From Streptomyces sp. TLI_171 (GTDB lineage Bacteria > Actinomycetota > Actinomycetes > Streptomycetales > Streptomycetaceae), in contig NZ_RAPS01000001.1 in the NCBI RefSeq assembly GCF_003610255.1, positions 3,782,001 through 3,846,000 on the forward strand: a stretch of DNA of 64,000 nt, given 5' to 3'. Each line of letters starts with the position of its first letter. The first letter of the stretch is position 1. The notes under the pieces were generated by a model. It saw only the letters and a list, made by a program, of their open reading frames with translations, did not search any database and was not told the origin of the DNA. The position numbers were made by a program, and so were the translations under genes. Positions 33,827-43,259 of the stretch are shown one piece after another.

Positions 33827-34927
33827 TTACTGGAGGCCGGCGGCCTGGCAGGCCGAGGCGTAGTCCGGGGTGCAGATCTGCTGGACGGTGTACAGGCCGT
33901 CGGCGACCACGGTGGTCTTGATGTTGTCCTTGGTCAGGACCGTGGGGGCGATCAGCAGCGAGGCGACCTTGGTGCCGGAGCCGTTGGTCGAGGTGGTCGG
34001 GCTCAGCGACGGCTCCAGGCTCTTGCCCTGGGCGAACTGCACCGCCATCGCGCCGGCCGCGTCCGCCTCCGGCTTGTACGGCTTGTAGATCGACATCGTC
34101 TGGGTGCCCGCCAGGATCCGCTGCACCGCGTCGAGCTGGGCGTCCTGGCCGGTCAGCGGGACGCTCAGGTTGGCCGCCTTCAGGGCGGTGGCGATGCCCG
34201 CCGCCATGCCGTCGTTGGCGGAGTAGACGCCGACCACGTTCGGGGCGCCGATCGCGGTGATCGCGGCGGCGGCCTCCTGGTTGGCGGTGTTCGGGTCCCA
34301 CTGCGGGGTGTCGTACTCCTTGCCGATCTTCAGCTTGCCGTCCATCGCGGCGTGCGCGCCGGCCTTGAAGTCGGCGGCGTTCGGGTCGGTCGGCGAGCCG
34401 TTGATCATGATGATCTGGCCGGCCGAGGCCTTGTCGCCGACCGCGGCGACCAGCGCCTCGCCCTGCAGCTCGCCGACCTTGTGGTTGTCGAACGAGACGT
34501 AGGCGTCCACCGGGCCCTGGGCCAGCCGGTCGTAGGCGATCACCTTGACGCCTGCGTCGTGCGCCTTCTGCACCGAGGACTGGATCGCCTTGGAGTCCAC
34601 CGCGTCCAGGATCAGCACCTGGTCGCCCTTGGTCAGCGCGGTGTCCACCTGGGTCTGCTGCGTCGTCGCGTCCTGGTTGGCGTTGTAGTAGTCGATCTGG
34701 GCGTTCGGCGCCAGCGCCTTGATCTTGGCTTCGATCAGCGGCTTGTCGAACTGCTCGTACCGGGTGGTCTTGGTCTCCGGCAGCAGCAGGCCGATCTTCA
34801 CCGCCCCGCCGCTGCCGGAGGCCCCGGACGCACCGGAGGACTGCTTGGCGCTGCCGCAGGCGGCCAGCCCCACGGCGAGAGTGGCCGCGAAAGCGGCGAC
34901 GGCGATCCGACGGAGACCGGTGTTCAT
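33827..34927 (-). CDS. xylF: Sugar-binding lipoprotein, XylF-like
   Basis: A 366-residue periplasmic-binding-protein-type lipoprotein: signal peptide MNTGLRRIAVAAFAATLAVG with lipobox LAAC (Cys ~24), then VKIGLLLPETKTTRYEQFDKPLIEAKIKAL, QVLILDAVDSKAIQ, VIAYDRLAQGPVDAYVSFDN, GVYSANDGMAAGIATALK, GQDAQLDAVQRILAGTQTMS. These match XylF closely. It is the first gene of the operon, so expression is set upstream of 34927; Rok7B7-type control is expected from the neighbouring gene. The exact sugar (xylose or a relative) is inferred. Confidence 0.92.
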   Translation of the reverse strand: MNTGLRRIAVAAFAATLAVGLAACGSAKQSSGASGASGSGGAVKIGLLLPETKTTRYEQFDKPLIEAKIKALAPNAQIDYYNANQDATTQQTQVDTALTKGDQVLILDAVDSKAIQSSVQKAHDAGVKVIAYDRLAQGPVDAYVSFDNHKVGELQGEALVAAVGDKASAGQIIMINGSPTDPNAADFKAGAHAAMDGKLKIGKEYDTPQWDPNTANQEAAAAITAIGAPNVVGVYSANDGMAAGIATALKAANLSVPLTGQDAQLDAVQRILAGTQTMSIYKPYKPEADAAGAMAVQFAQGKSLEPSLSPTTSTNGSGTKVASLLIAPTVLTKDNIKTTVVADGLYTVQQICTPDYASACQAAGLQ

Positions 34928-35098
34928 GGAGCTGCCCTCTTCCCTATGGATTCCGCCCCCGTCACCGAGTGTGATAACCGTTGGCGAACACCACGATCGG
35001 GGCTGCTCCGAGCGGGTGGCGGAAGTCCCCTCGGCGGCCCACTCGGGGCCCCGGGGGAACGGGTGTGACTTCACCGGACCGGATTTGTATGCTTCGGT

Positions 35099-35124
35099 GA
35101 ACCTCTACAACCATGTAGAAGTTC
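35099..35124. promoter_or_regulatory. 26-bp inverted repeat upstream of the LCP gene
   Basis: GAACCTCTACA and TGTAGAAGTTC match at 10 of 11 positions around ACCA, 30 bp before the LCP start. This is A/T-richer than the surroundings and looks like an operator; it may also act on divergent xylF. Regulator unknown. Confidence 0.5.
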
Positions 35125-35153
35125 AAATCGGTGCCAAGGGCTGAGGGGACGTC

Positions 35154-36656
35154 ATGTCTGCACGCAGGGCGGGAGCCCACGGCACCGTGCCCACCCGAGG
35201 ACGCCGGGGCCGCCGGATCGCCCTGTGGACCACCTCGACCGTGGTCGTCCTCGCCGTGCTGGCGGCCGGGCTGGTGTACTACCGGCTCAACGGCAACCTG
35301 AGCACCTTCGGCTCGGACGGCGTCAGCAAGGACCGGCCCGACGCCGCCTCCGCCGACGCCCAGGGCCGGGTCCCGGTCAACCTGCTGCTGATCGGCTCCG
35401 ACTCGCGCGACGGCGCCAACAAGGACCTCGGCGGCGGCCAGGACGACGGCGCCCGCTCGGACACCGCGATCCTGCTGCACGTCTACGCCGACCACCGGCA
35501 CGCCGTCGGGGTGTCCGTCCCGCGCGACTCCCTGGTGGACGTCCCGCCCTGCATGCTGCCGAACAAGACCTGGACCAAGCCGCAGACCGACGTGATGTTC
35601 AACAGCGCCTTCTCGGTCGGCAACACCGCCCAGGGCAACCCGGCCTGCACCCAGAACACCGTGGAGAAGCTCACCGGCCTGCGCATCGACCACACCATGG
35701 TGATCAACTTCCAGGGCTTCGCGGACATGACGAAGGCGGTCGGCGGCGTCGACGTCTGCCTGCCCAAGGCCGTCTACGAGGGCGACCTCGACCCCAACCT
35801 CGGCCGCCGCGGCAAGCAGCTGTTCAAGGCCGGCCACCAGAGCATCGCCGGCCAGCAGGCCCTGGACTACGTGCGGATCCGGCACGGGCTCGGCGACGGC
35901 TCCGACATCGGCCGCACCAAGCGCCAGCAGGCCTTCCTCTCCTCGCTGATCAAGTCCGTCAAGGCCAAGGGCATGAACCCCGTCGCGCTGCTGCCGCTGG
36001 CCGACGCCACCACCAAGTCGCTCACCGTGGACGAGGGCCTCGGCTCGGCGCAGAAGCTGGTCGACTTCGCGATGTCGCTGAAGGACGTCGACCTGCACGA
36101 CGTCAAGTTCCTCACCGTGCCCTGGCGCTACCAGGGCGAACGGGTCGCCCTGGTCCACCCCGACGCCGACCAGCTGTGGGCCGCGCTCAAGGCCGACCGC
36201 ACCCTGGACGGCCAGGACACCACGCCCGCCTCCGCCGCCCCCTCGTCCAGCCCCAGCGCGTCCCCCGCCGCCACCGTCGACGGCGCCGGCATCCGGGTCG
36301 CCGTCTACAACGGCACCGCCACCGCCGGGCTGACCGGCCGGGCCGCCGAGGCCCTGGAGGCCGCCGGGTTCACCGTCACCGGGCGGGCCAACGCCGCCTC
36401 CCGCACCCACACCGCCACCCTGGTCGAGTACGGGCCCGGCGAGAAGGCCGAGGCCCAGAAGGTCGCCGCGCTGTTCCCCGGCGCCACCCTGGAGGCCGGC
36501 ACCCGGGCCGGGATCTCCCTCACCCTGGGCGCCGACTACGCCGCCGGCCGCGGCGCCACCGCCGCCCCGCCCGTGCCGACCGGCCCGCTGCCGACCAGCG
36601 TCAGCCAGGCCCGCTCCGCCGACGACGACGCCTGCTCCGACCTCACCTACGGCTGA
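35154..36656 (+). CDS. LCP-family (LytR-CpsA-Psr) protein with LytR_C domain
   Basis: A 500-residue membrane protein: basic cytoplasmic N-terminus, one membrane segment (LWTTSTVVVLAVLAAGLVYY, ~25-44), LCP domain (~75-270: VNLLLIGSDSRDG, RSDTAILLHVYADHRHAVGVSVPRDSLV, VGGVDVCLP, QQALDYVRIRHGL) and LytR_C domain (~380-460: IRVAVYNGTATAGLTGRAAEALEAAGF). LCP enzymes transfer glycopolymers from lipid carriers onto peptidoglycan; the Arg/Asp residues that hold the lipid pyrophosphate are present. Two Cys in the LCP domain (PPCML, PACTQ) may form a disulfide. Confidence 0.9.
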   Translation: MSARRAGAHGTVPTRGRRGRRIALWTTSTVVVLAVLAAGLVYYRLNGNLSTFGSDGVSKDRPDAASADAQGRVPVNLLLIGSDSRDGANKDLGGGQDDGARSDTAILLHVYADHRHAVGVSVPRDSLVDVPPCMLPNKTWTKPQTDVMFNSAFSVGNTAQGNPACTQNTVEKLTGLRIDHTMVINFQGFADMTKAVGGVDVCLPKAVYEGDLDPNLGRRGKQLFKAGHQSIAGQQALDYVRIRHGLGDGSDIGRTKRQQAFLSSLIKSVKAKGMNPVALLPLADATTKSLTVDEGLGSAQKLVDFAMSLKDVDLHDVKFLTVPWRYQGERVALVHPDADQLWAALKADRTLDGQDTTPASAAPSSSPSASPAATVDGAGIRVAVYNGTATAGLTGRAAEALEAAGFTVTGRANAASRTHTATLVEYGPGEKAEAQKVAALFPGATLEAGTRAGISLTLGADYAAGRGATAAPPVPTGPLPTSVSQARSADDDACSDLTYG

Positions 36657-36660
36657 CCGC

Positions 36661-36688
36661 CGCCGGGCTGACCCCGCGTCAGCCGGCG
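36661..36688. terminator. Hairpin between convergent LCP and RBBP9 genes
   Basis: CGCCGGGCTGAC (36661-36672) pairs with GTCAGCCGGCG (36678-36688) with one bulge and a 5-nt loop. It overlaps the stop of the minus-strand gene. Confidence 0.6.
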
Positions 36689-37224
36689 CCCGGCAGCAGC
36701 CCGTCGAGCAGCGCCCGGCCGTGCTCCCAGTCGCCGAGGCCGGAGTCGGCGTTGATGTGGCCGAGCAGCCCGACGTCGACCAGTTCGGCGCCGAGCGCCG
36801 CCGCGGTGTCCTCCGCGTAGCCGAAGGCGCTGTACTTGTCGTTCCGGCTGGCCACCACGACGGTGCGGAACGGCAGCGGGGCGGGGCGCGGCCGGTCGAA
36901 GCCGGCGGCGTCGACCGGGAAGGCCGGGCCGTGCGGGTCCGGAGCGGCGACCAGCAGCGCGCCGACGATCCCCTCGTCGGCGTGGTCGGCGGCCCACTCC
37001 ACCACGGTGGCGCAGCCGAGGCTGTGCGCCACCAGCAGCTTGGGCCCGGTGATCGCGCGCAGGGCGGCGTCCAGGTCGGCGACCCAGTGGTCGCGGACGG
37101 GCTCGTCCCAGGAGGCGTGCTCGACCCAGACCCCGGCGGGGTCGGCCGCGTGCCAGCGGTACTGCCAGTGCGCGGGGGCCGAGTTGCCGATGCCCGCGAG
37201 GTACACGTGGGTGATGGGTTCCAT
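36679..37224 (-). CDS. RBBP9/YdeN-family alpha/beta hydrolase
   Basis: A 181-residue small serine hydrolase. Nucleophile Ser in LLVAHSLGCATVVEW, catalytic Asp in VVVASRNDKYSAFGYAE and His in VGLLGHINADSGLGDWEHG form the triad of the RBBP9/YdeN family. The N-terminus has VYLAGIGNSAPAHWQYRW, typical for the group. Natural substrates in bacteria are unknown. ATG 37224 is clear. Confidence 0.88.
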   Translation of the reverse strand: MEPITHVYLAGIGNSAPAHWQYRWHAADPAGVWVEHASWDEPVRDHWVADLDAALRAITGPKLLVAHSLGCATVVEWAADHADEGIVGALLVAAPDPHGPAFPVDAAGFDRPRPAPLPFRTVVVASRNDKYSAFGYAEDTAAALGAELVDVGLLGHINADSGLGDWEHGRALLDGLLPGAG

Positions 37225-37593
37225 GGTGGAGGCCTCGTGCTCGACGCCCGCCGAACGGTGCGGGCAGCGGATCGGGAGTCGGCGCTGACCCCGGGGAACG
37301 TTGCCGCACCCTAGCGGCCGGCCGGGCGGGCCGACGCCGTTTCGCGGGTCCTTCTCGCCTGTCGAGACAGCACCCGGTATCCAGACCGGAACGCCGATGG
37401 ATCGTGCAACTCCCTTATGGGAGGCGCTAGTTCCGATCGACCCCGGGTGCCGGGCACCGCGCGGTCCGCCGGTAGCATGCACGCGGCGTGTGCACCCGGA
37501 CGCGCCCCGTGTCGGCGTCCCCCGAGCCGCCCGTCGTGCCCCACCCGCCCGTCCGCCGAGTGCCGGACCGCGCCCGCCAGGAGCCCCGCAGTG
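37225..37593. other. 369-bp divergent intergenic region
   Basis: This separates the RBBP9-type gene (minus) from the P450 gene (plus). It contains a short A/T-interrupted dyad, CTCCC-TTAT-GGGAG (37410-37423), that could be an operator. No coding frame is supported. Confidence 0.4.
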
Positions 37594-38913
37594 ATGGACG
37601 CACGACCGCCGGCCCCCGCGGCCCCACCCGCGCCCCCGGCCCGGCCGGACCGACTCCCGCTCCACGGACCGGAGTTCGCCGCCGACCCGGACGGCCACTA
37701 CCGGCTGCTGCGGCAGTACGGTCCCGCCGCGCCGGTGGAACTCGCCCCCGGCGTGGACGCCACCCTGGTCACCGACTACGCGGCGGCGCTGACCCTGCTG
37801 CAGGACCCGGCGACCTTCCGCAAGGACCCGCACCGCTGGCGGGCGCTCAACGAGGGCGCGGTACCGCCCGACAGCCCGGTGCTGCCGCTGCTCTCCTACC
37901 GGCCGAACTGCATGTTCACCGACGGCATAGCGCACATGAGGCTGCGTCAGGCTGTCACCGACAGCATGGCGCGGATCGACCCCGGACGGCTGGCCCGCAC
38001 CACCCGGCAGGTCTCCGACTTCCTGATCGGCCGGTTCGCCCACCGCGGCTCCGCCGACCTGATCACCGGCTACGCCAGGCAGCTGCCGCTGTTCGTCTTC
38101 AACGAACTGTTCGGCTGCACCGCCGACATCGGCGACCGGGTGCTGTTCGGCATTTCCGGCATGTTCGACGGCGTGAACGCCGAGCAGGCCGCGCAGGTCC
38201 TGTTCGGCGCCGTCGGCGAGCTCGTCGCCCTCAAGCGCCGGCAGCCCGGCGAGGACGTCGCCTCCTGGCTGATGTCGCATCACCACGCGCTCACCGACGA
38301 GGAGCTGGTGCACCAGCTGGCGCTACTGCTCGGCGCCGGCGCCGAGCCGCTCGGCAACCTGATCGGCAACACCCTGCACCGGCGGCTCACCGACCCCTCC
38401 TACGCCGCGGGCGACGCGCTGCTGGACGAGGCGATCGAGGACACCCTCTGGGAGAACCCGCCGATCACCAACCTCGCCCCGCACTACCCCGCGGTCAACC
38501 TCACCATCGGCACGCAGCGGGTACGGGCCGGCGACCTGGTGCTGATCGGCTTCGCCGCCGCCAACACCGGCCCCGAGCTGACCGCGCAGCGCCAGACCGG
38601 CAGCCGCGCCTACCTGTCCTGGAGCGCCGGACCGCACGCCTGCCCGTCCAAGGACCCGGCCCTGCACATCACCCTGGCCGCCCTGGAGAACCTGTTCGAC
38701 CGCCTGCCCGATCTCGAACTCGCCGTCCCCGAAGCCTCGTTGAGCTGGCGGCCGGGCCCGTTCCACCGCGCCCTGAGCTCCCTCCCCGTCCGCTTCACCC
38801 CCGCCGCCCCGGCCCCGCCCGCCCCGACGGCCGCGCCTCCCCCTCCCGCGCCTGCCGCGACCACCGGCAGGCCCGGACGGTGGAGCCAGTTCCTGAACCG
38901 GCTGACCGGCTGA
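37594..38913 (+). CDS. CYP157-like cytochrome P450 lacking the ExxR motif
   Basis: A 439-residue P450-fold protein. The haem-ligand loop is SWSAGPHACPSKD with Cys ~350, and the I-helix reads LLGAGAEPLGNLIGN instead of AGxDT. In the K-helix, where nearly all P450s have ExxR, it has EDTLW (282-286), so the invariant Arg is lost. This is what is known of the CYP157 family of streptomycetes, where EQSLW replaces ExxR. CYP157 genes usually sit in conservons; none is here. A Pro-rich tail follows residue ~405. ATG 37594 directly follows a possible GTG start. Substrate and activity unknown. Confidence 0.85.
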   Translation: MDARPPAPAAPPAPPARPDRLPLHGPEFAADPDGHYRLLRQYGPAAPVELAPGVDATLVTDYAAALTLLQDPATFRKDPHRWRALNEGAVPPDSPVLPLLSYRPNCMFTDGIAHMRLRQAVTDSMARIDPGRLARTTRQVSDFLIGRFAHRGSADLITGYARQLPLFVFNELFGCTADIGDRVLFGISGMFDGVNAEQAAQVLFGAVGELVALKRRQPGEDVASWLMSHHHALTDEELVHQLALLLGAGAEPLGNLIGNTLHRRLTDPSYAAGDALLDEAIEDTLWENPPITNLAPHYPAVNLTIGTQRVRAGDLVLIGFAAANTGPELTAQRQTGSRAYLSWSAGPHACPSKDPALHITLAALENLFDRLPDLELAVPEASLSWRPGPFHRALSSLPVRFTPAAPAPPAPTAAPPPPAPAATTGRPGRWSQFLNRLTG

Positions 38914-38986
38914 CCCGGGCGGTGGTTTGCCCGGTGCCGGAGGCCGGGCCACACTGATCGTCCGATCGCCGGACGTGGGGGGTGCG

Positions 38987-41900
38987 ATGACGGAGCGGAC
39001 GCCGACTGCCGTGCCACCCCCGGACGACGGCCCGGGGCTCGACCTCGGCGCGCGGCTCCGCGCGTTCCGCACCCGGGCCGGGCTCAGCCAGCAGTCCGCC
39101 GCCACCCGGGCCGGCCTCAGCACCAGGGCGCTGCGCGACCTCGAACGCGGCCGGGTCCGGCAACCCCGGACCCGCACCCTGCGCCGGCTCGGCGAGGTCC
39201 TCGGGCTCACCGAACCGGAGCTGACGGACCTGCAGCTCGCCGTCCGCACCGGCCCGCCCGCCGGGGCCGCGCTGCCGCACCTGCTGATCCTCGGCCCGCT
39301 CGCCGTCCAGCACGGCCGGGCCACCACACCCGTCACCAGCCCGATGCTGCGCCGGCTGCTCGGACTGCTCGCCCTCCAGCACCCGGAACCCGCCACCCGG
39401 CAGGAGATCACCGACACCCTGTGGCCCGCCGGCCCGCCCGACTCCCACCAGAGCCTCGTCCACACCTACATCAGCCAACTCCGGCGGCTGCTCGAACCCG
39501 CCGGCCCCCCGCACCCCGCCGTGGTCCGCACCCCCACCGGCTACCGGCTCGACACCCCCCGCCGCGGCACCGACCTCGGCCGCTTCGACGAACTGCTGGC
39601 CCGCACCACCTCCCCCCAGCACCCGCCCGACCCCGGCACCGCCTTCGAGACCCTCACCCGCGCCCTGCACTGGTGGCGCGGCCCGGTCCTGGCCGACGCC
39701 GACCCCGCGCTGCGCCGCCACCCCGCCGCCGTCGCCGCCGGGGAACGGCGCATCCGGGCCGCCCTGCTGCACGCCGACACCGCCCTGCTCCTGCACCGCG
39801 CCGACCGGTCCGTCCCCGTCCTGCGCGCCCTGACCCACACCGAGCCACTGCACGAAGGCCTGCACGCCCGCCTGATCCTCGCCCTCGCCGCGGACGGCGA
39901 ACAGGCCGCCGCCCTGGACGTCTTCACCCGCCTGCGGACCCGCCTCGCCGAGGACCTCGGCGTCGACCCCGGCCCCGACCTGCGCGACGCCCACGTACGC
40001 GTGCTGCGCCGCCGGTTCCCCACCCCTGGCCCCGCACCCGCCGGCGAGCCGATCAATCCCGCTCTCCGACCCACCCAACCGCCGCCCGCCGCAGCCGATC
40101 CGTCCGGACGCCAGGCCGAGCCACACGCACCGCTCCCCGCCACCTCCCCCAGCGACCCGCCGGGGCTTATGTCGCATCCGGCCCAACTGCCCTCCGGCTC
40201 GGGCGATCTGCCCGGACTCCAGGCCGACCTGCCCGCCCCGCTCACCGCCACCGCCCCTGCTTCCGAAGCCCTCGGAGAGCCGCCGCGTCTCGCCTTCCGT
40301 CCGGCCCAACTGCCGGCCGCCGCCGACGATCTATTTGGACGGCAGGGCGAGCTGCACGCGCTCGACGCCTTGCTCCCCGGCGGCCCGACGCGGCGCGTCC
40401 ACCTGCTCGCCGTGGTCGGCCCGCCCGGCGTCGGCAAGACCGCCCTCGCCGCCCACTGGGCGCACCAGCGACGCGCCCACTTCCCCGACGGGCAGCTGTA
40501 CGTCGACCTGCGGGGCCACTCCCCCCTCCCGCCCCAGCACCCCGGCGACGTCCTCGCCGCCTTCCTGCGCGCCCTCGGCGTCCCGTCCGAGCGCCTGCCC
40601 GCCGACCAGGACGAGGCCGCCGCGCTGTACCGCTCGGTGGTCGCCGACCGCCGGATGCTCGTCGTTCTCGACAACGCCCAGGACGCCGCCCAGGTCCGGC
40701 CGTTGATCCCCGGGGCGCGGGGCTGCGCCGTCCTGGTCACCAGCCGCAGCCGGCTGGCCGCCCTGGTCGCTGGCGACGGCGCCCGCCGCCTGGCCCTTGA
40801 CGCCCTCGGCGCGGAGGACGGCGCCCGGCTGCTGGCCGACGTCCTCGGCGCCTGCCGGGTGGCGGCGGAACCCGAAGCCGCCCGCCGCCTGGTGCGGGCC
40901 TGCGGCGGACTGCCGCTGGCCATCCGGATCGCCGGAGCCCGGCTGGCCGCCCACCACGGCGCCTTCACCGGCCACACCGAACCGACCGCCCCGACCGCAC
41001 CGACCTCATCCGCCGGACACACCGAGCCCACCGGACCCACCGAACTCGCGGGCCTCGCCGCACTGTCGGGCGAGGAACTGCTCGACCGGCTGCACCTCGA
41101 CGGCGACCGGAACGCAGCCGTCCGCGGGGCATTCGACCTCTCCTACCGCGCCCTGGCCGCCCCCGCCCGGCGAATGTTCCGCCTGCTCGGCCTGGCCCCC
41201 GGCCCCGCCGTCACCGCGGAGGCCGCCGCCGCCCTCGCCGACACCTCCGCCGCCGAGACCACCGCCCTGCTCGACACCCTCGCCGACGGCCACCTGGTGC
41301 GCCCGCACCCGGCCGACCGGTACGAAATCCCGGGTCTGCTGCGCCCGTTCGCCCGCAGCCTGGCCGACCCGGCGGAGGCCGGACCGGCCCGCCATCGGCT
41401 GTACCGGCGCTATCTGCGGCACCAGGGCCCGGCAGCCTGGCCGGACGGCGAGCGCGCCGACCTCGCGGACGCCGCTGTCCAGGCGTGCGACACCGGATCG
41501 ACCACCGTGGCCCGGAAGTTGGCGGAGCGCCTGTCCGCCGCCGGCGCCCCCGCCGGATCCGACCGGCGCACCACCGCGCACCCGGAGGACATCAGCACGC
41601 TGGGCCTGATCTGCTGGAAGCTCGGCCGGCTGGACGAGGCCGCCGAGCACTTCGCCCACGCCGCCCGGCTGCTGCACGGGAACGCCCCGGCCGACCGGGA
41701 GGCAGTCGCGCTCACCAACCTGGCGGTGGTCCGGCGGGCCCAGGGCCACCCGGCCGAGGTGATCCGGGCGCTCGGCGAGACCATGCCGCTGCACCGCCGG
41801 TGCGGCAACCGGTTCAGCGAGGCGGTGGCGCTGAACTGCCTCTCCGCCGCCCACACCGACCTCGGCGACCACGCGGCCGGCCGGCTGCTCGCCCACAACG

Positions 41901-42424
41901 CGCTCACCACCGCCCGCACCCTGCGCAACCGGGCGCTGGCCGCAAGCGCCCAACTCGCTCTGGCCGCCGCCCACGAGCGCGCCCACCGCCCTACCGACGC
42001 GGTCGCCGCGCACCGCGAGGCCCTGCACCTGGCCGAGGCCTCCGGCGACCGCTACCCGCAGGCCGCCGCCCTCGCCGGACTCGCCCTCGTCCAGGCCGGA
42101 GCGGGCGAGCCGCGGGCTGCCGTGCGCGCCGCCGAACGCGCCCTGGCGCTGGCCCGGGAGGCCGGGTACCGGATGCTCGAAGGCTGCGCGTCGACCGCCC
42201 TCGCCCTCGCCCGCACCGAGTCGGGCGACTCGCAGGGCGCGCTCGGCCCCGCCCACGAGGCGCTGGCCCTGCACCAGGACACCGGCCACCGCACGGGCGA
42301 GGCCCGCACCCACCTGGTGCTCGCCCGTGCGCACTCCGCCCTCGGCGCGGCCGCTCCGGCGGTCGGTCATCGGCGCGAGGCGCTGCGACTGTCCCGCGCG
42401 ATGGGCGGCGTTCCGCTCCGCTGA
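38987..42424 (+). CDS. AfsR/SARP-type giant regulator (XRE-HTH, BTAD, NB-ARC, TPR)
   Basis: A 1145-residue regulator. An XRE helix-turn-helix is at ~20-75 (LRAFRTRAGLSQQSAATRAGLSTRALRDLERG), then a winged-helix/BTAD unit (~100-345, RRLLGLLALQHPEPATRQEITDTLWP; FDELLARTT, HEGLHARLILALAADGEQAAALDVF), an NB-ARC ATPase with P-loop GPPGVGKTALA (~478) and LVVLDNAQDAAQVRPLIPG, and TPR repeats (~870-1130). AfsR-type proteins couple ATP binding to activation of secondary metabolism or development. The extra XRE domain in front of the BTAD unit is less usual. ATG 38987 has a G-rich ribosome site. Confidence 0.88.
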   Translation: MTERTPTAVPPPDDGPGLDLGARLRAFRTRAGLSQQSAATRAGLSTRALRDLERGRVRQPRTRTLRRLGEVLGLTEPELTDLQLAVRTGPPAGAALPHLLILGPLAVQHGRATTPVTSPMLRRLLGLLALQHPEPATRQEITDTLWPAGPPDSHQSLVHTYISQLRRLLEPAGPPHPAVVRTPTGYRLDTPRRGTDLGRFDELLARTTSPQHPPDPGTAFETLTRALHWWRGPVLADADPALRRHPAAVAAGERRIRAALLHADTALLLHRADRSVPVLRALTHTEPLHEGLHARLILALAADGEQAAALDVFTRLRTRLAEDLGVDPGPDLRDAHVRVLRRRFPTPGPAPAGEPINPALRPTQPPPAAADPSGRQAEPHAPLPATSPSDPPGLMSHPAQLPSGSGDLPGLQADLPAPLTATAPASEALGEPPRLAFRPAQLPAAADDLFGRQGELHALDALLPGGPTRRVHLLAVVGPPGVGKTALAAHWAHQRRAHFPDGQLYVDLRGHSPLPPQHPGDVLAAFLRALGVPSERLPADQDEAAALYRSVVADRRMLVVLDNAQDAAQVRPLIPGARGCAVLVTSRSRLAALVAGDGARRLALDALGAEDGARLLADVLGACRVAAEPEAARRLVRACGGLPLAIRIAGARLAAHHGAFTGHTEPTAPTAPTSSAGHTEPTGPTELAGLAALSGEELLDRLHLDGDRNAAVRGAFDLSYRALAAPARRMFRLLGLAPGPAVTAEAAAALADTSAAETTALLDTLADGHLVRPHPADRYEIPGLLRPFARSLADPAEAGPARHRLYRRYLRHQGPAAWPDGERADLADAAVQACDTGSTTVARKLAERLSAAGAPAGSDRRTTAHPEDISTLGLICWKLGRLDEAAEHFAHAARLLHGNAPADREAVALTNLAVVRRAQGHPAEVIRALGETMPLHRRCGNRFSEAVALNCLSAAHTDLGDHAAGRLLAHNALTTARTLRNRALAASAQLALAAAHERAHRPTDAVAAHREALHLAEASGDRYPQAAALAGLALVQAGAGEPRAAVRAAERALALAREAGYRMLEGCASTALALARTESGDSQGALGPAHEALALHQDTGHRTGEARTHLVLARAHSALGAAAPAVGHRREALRLSRAMGGVPLR

Positions 42425-42581
42425 CCGCTCCGGCAGTTCCCGCTTTCTGCCGGTCCCTCACATCTCTCCAGCTCAGGGCCGGTCATGGGGCCCCAGCTGC
42501 CTGTGGTTCGGATCCGGCCTCCGGCACAGGCGGACTCCTTACGGTGGTCGCACCCGCCGCCCCCGTCCCCGAGGTGACACC

Positions 42582-43253
42582 TTGAGCCGCTACGACCAAC
42601 TCGCCCGCACTCCCTCGGTACGCCGGGTCCAGCAGGAGATGGGCAGCGCCGCCGCGGCCGACCGCCGCCTGCGCGAACCCGCCGACGACCCGGACCCGCT
42701 CACCGGGGCAGAGACCGCCTTCATCCGCAGCCTCGACAGTTTCCTGCTCGCCACCGTCAACGAGACCGGCTGGCCGTACATGCAGCACCGCGGCGGGCCA
42801 CCGGGCTTCGTGCACGTGCTGGATCCGCACACCCTCGGCTACCTGGACGTCCGCGGGAACCGGCAGTACCTCACCACCGGCAACCTGCGCGCCGACGACC
42901 GGGTCTCGCTGTTCTTCCTCGACCACGCGCGGCAGGCCCGGCTCAAACTGTTCGGCCGGGCCACCGCGACCCCCGCCGACCGGGACCCGGCGCTCACCGA
43001 ACGGCTCGGCTCGCCGCGGACCGACGGCCGGATCGAACAGGTCGTCACCATCCGGGTCGAGGGCTTCGCCTGGAACTGCCCCCAGCACATCACCCCGCGC
43101 TTCACCGAGCGCGAACTCTCCGACGCGCTCGCGCCGATCCGCGAGCGGCTGACCCGACTGGAACGGCTGGAGCAGGAGAACGCCGCGCTGCGCGCCGAAC
43201 TCGCCGCCGCGCGAGCGGAGTCCGCCGCCGCCCGGACCGCGTCGGAGGGCTGA
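42582..43253 (+). CDS. PNPOx-like flavin-binding protein with coiled-coil tail
   Basis: About 223 residues. The central split barrel is of the pyridoxamine 5'-phosphate oxidase type (SFLLATVNETGWPYMQHRGGPPGFVHVLD, LDVRGNRQYLTTGNLRADDRVSLFFLDHARQARLKLFGRA). The C-terminal ~45 residues form a heptad-rich coiled coil (RERLTRLERLEQENAALRAELAAA). A TTG at 42582, with GAGGTG 8 nt upstream, is the best start. The MFS gene starts 6 bp after the stop, so they form an operon. Function unknown; a flavin-dependent detoxifying role beside an exporter is possible. Confidence 0.75.
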   Translation: MSRYDQLARTPSVRRVQQEMGSAAAADRRLREPADDPDPLTGAETAFIRSLDSFLLATVNETGWPYMQHRGGPPGFVHVLDPHTLGYLDVRGNRQYLTTGNLRADDRVSLFFLDHARQARLKLFGRATATPADRDPALTERLGSPRTDGRIEQVVTIRVEGFAWNCPQHITPRFTERELSDALAPIRERLTRLERLEQENAALRAELAAARAESAAARTASEG

Positions 43254-43259
43254 ACGACC

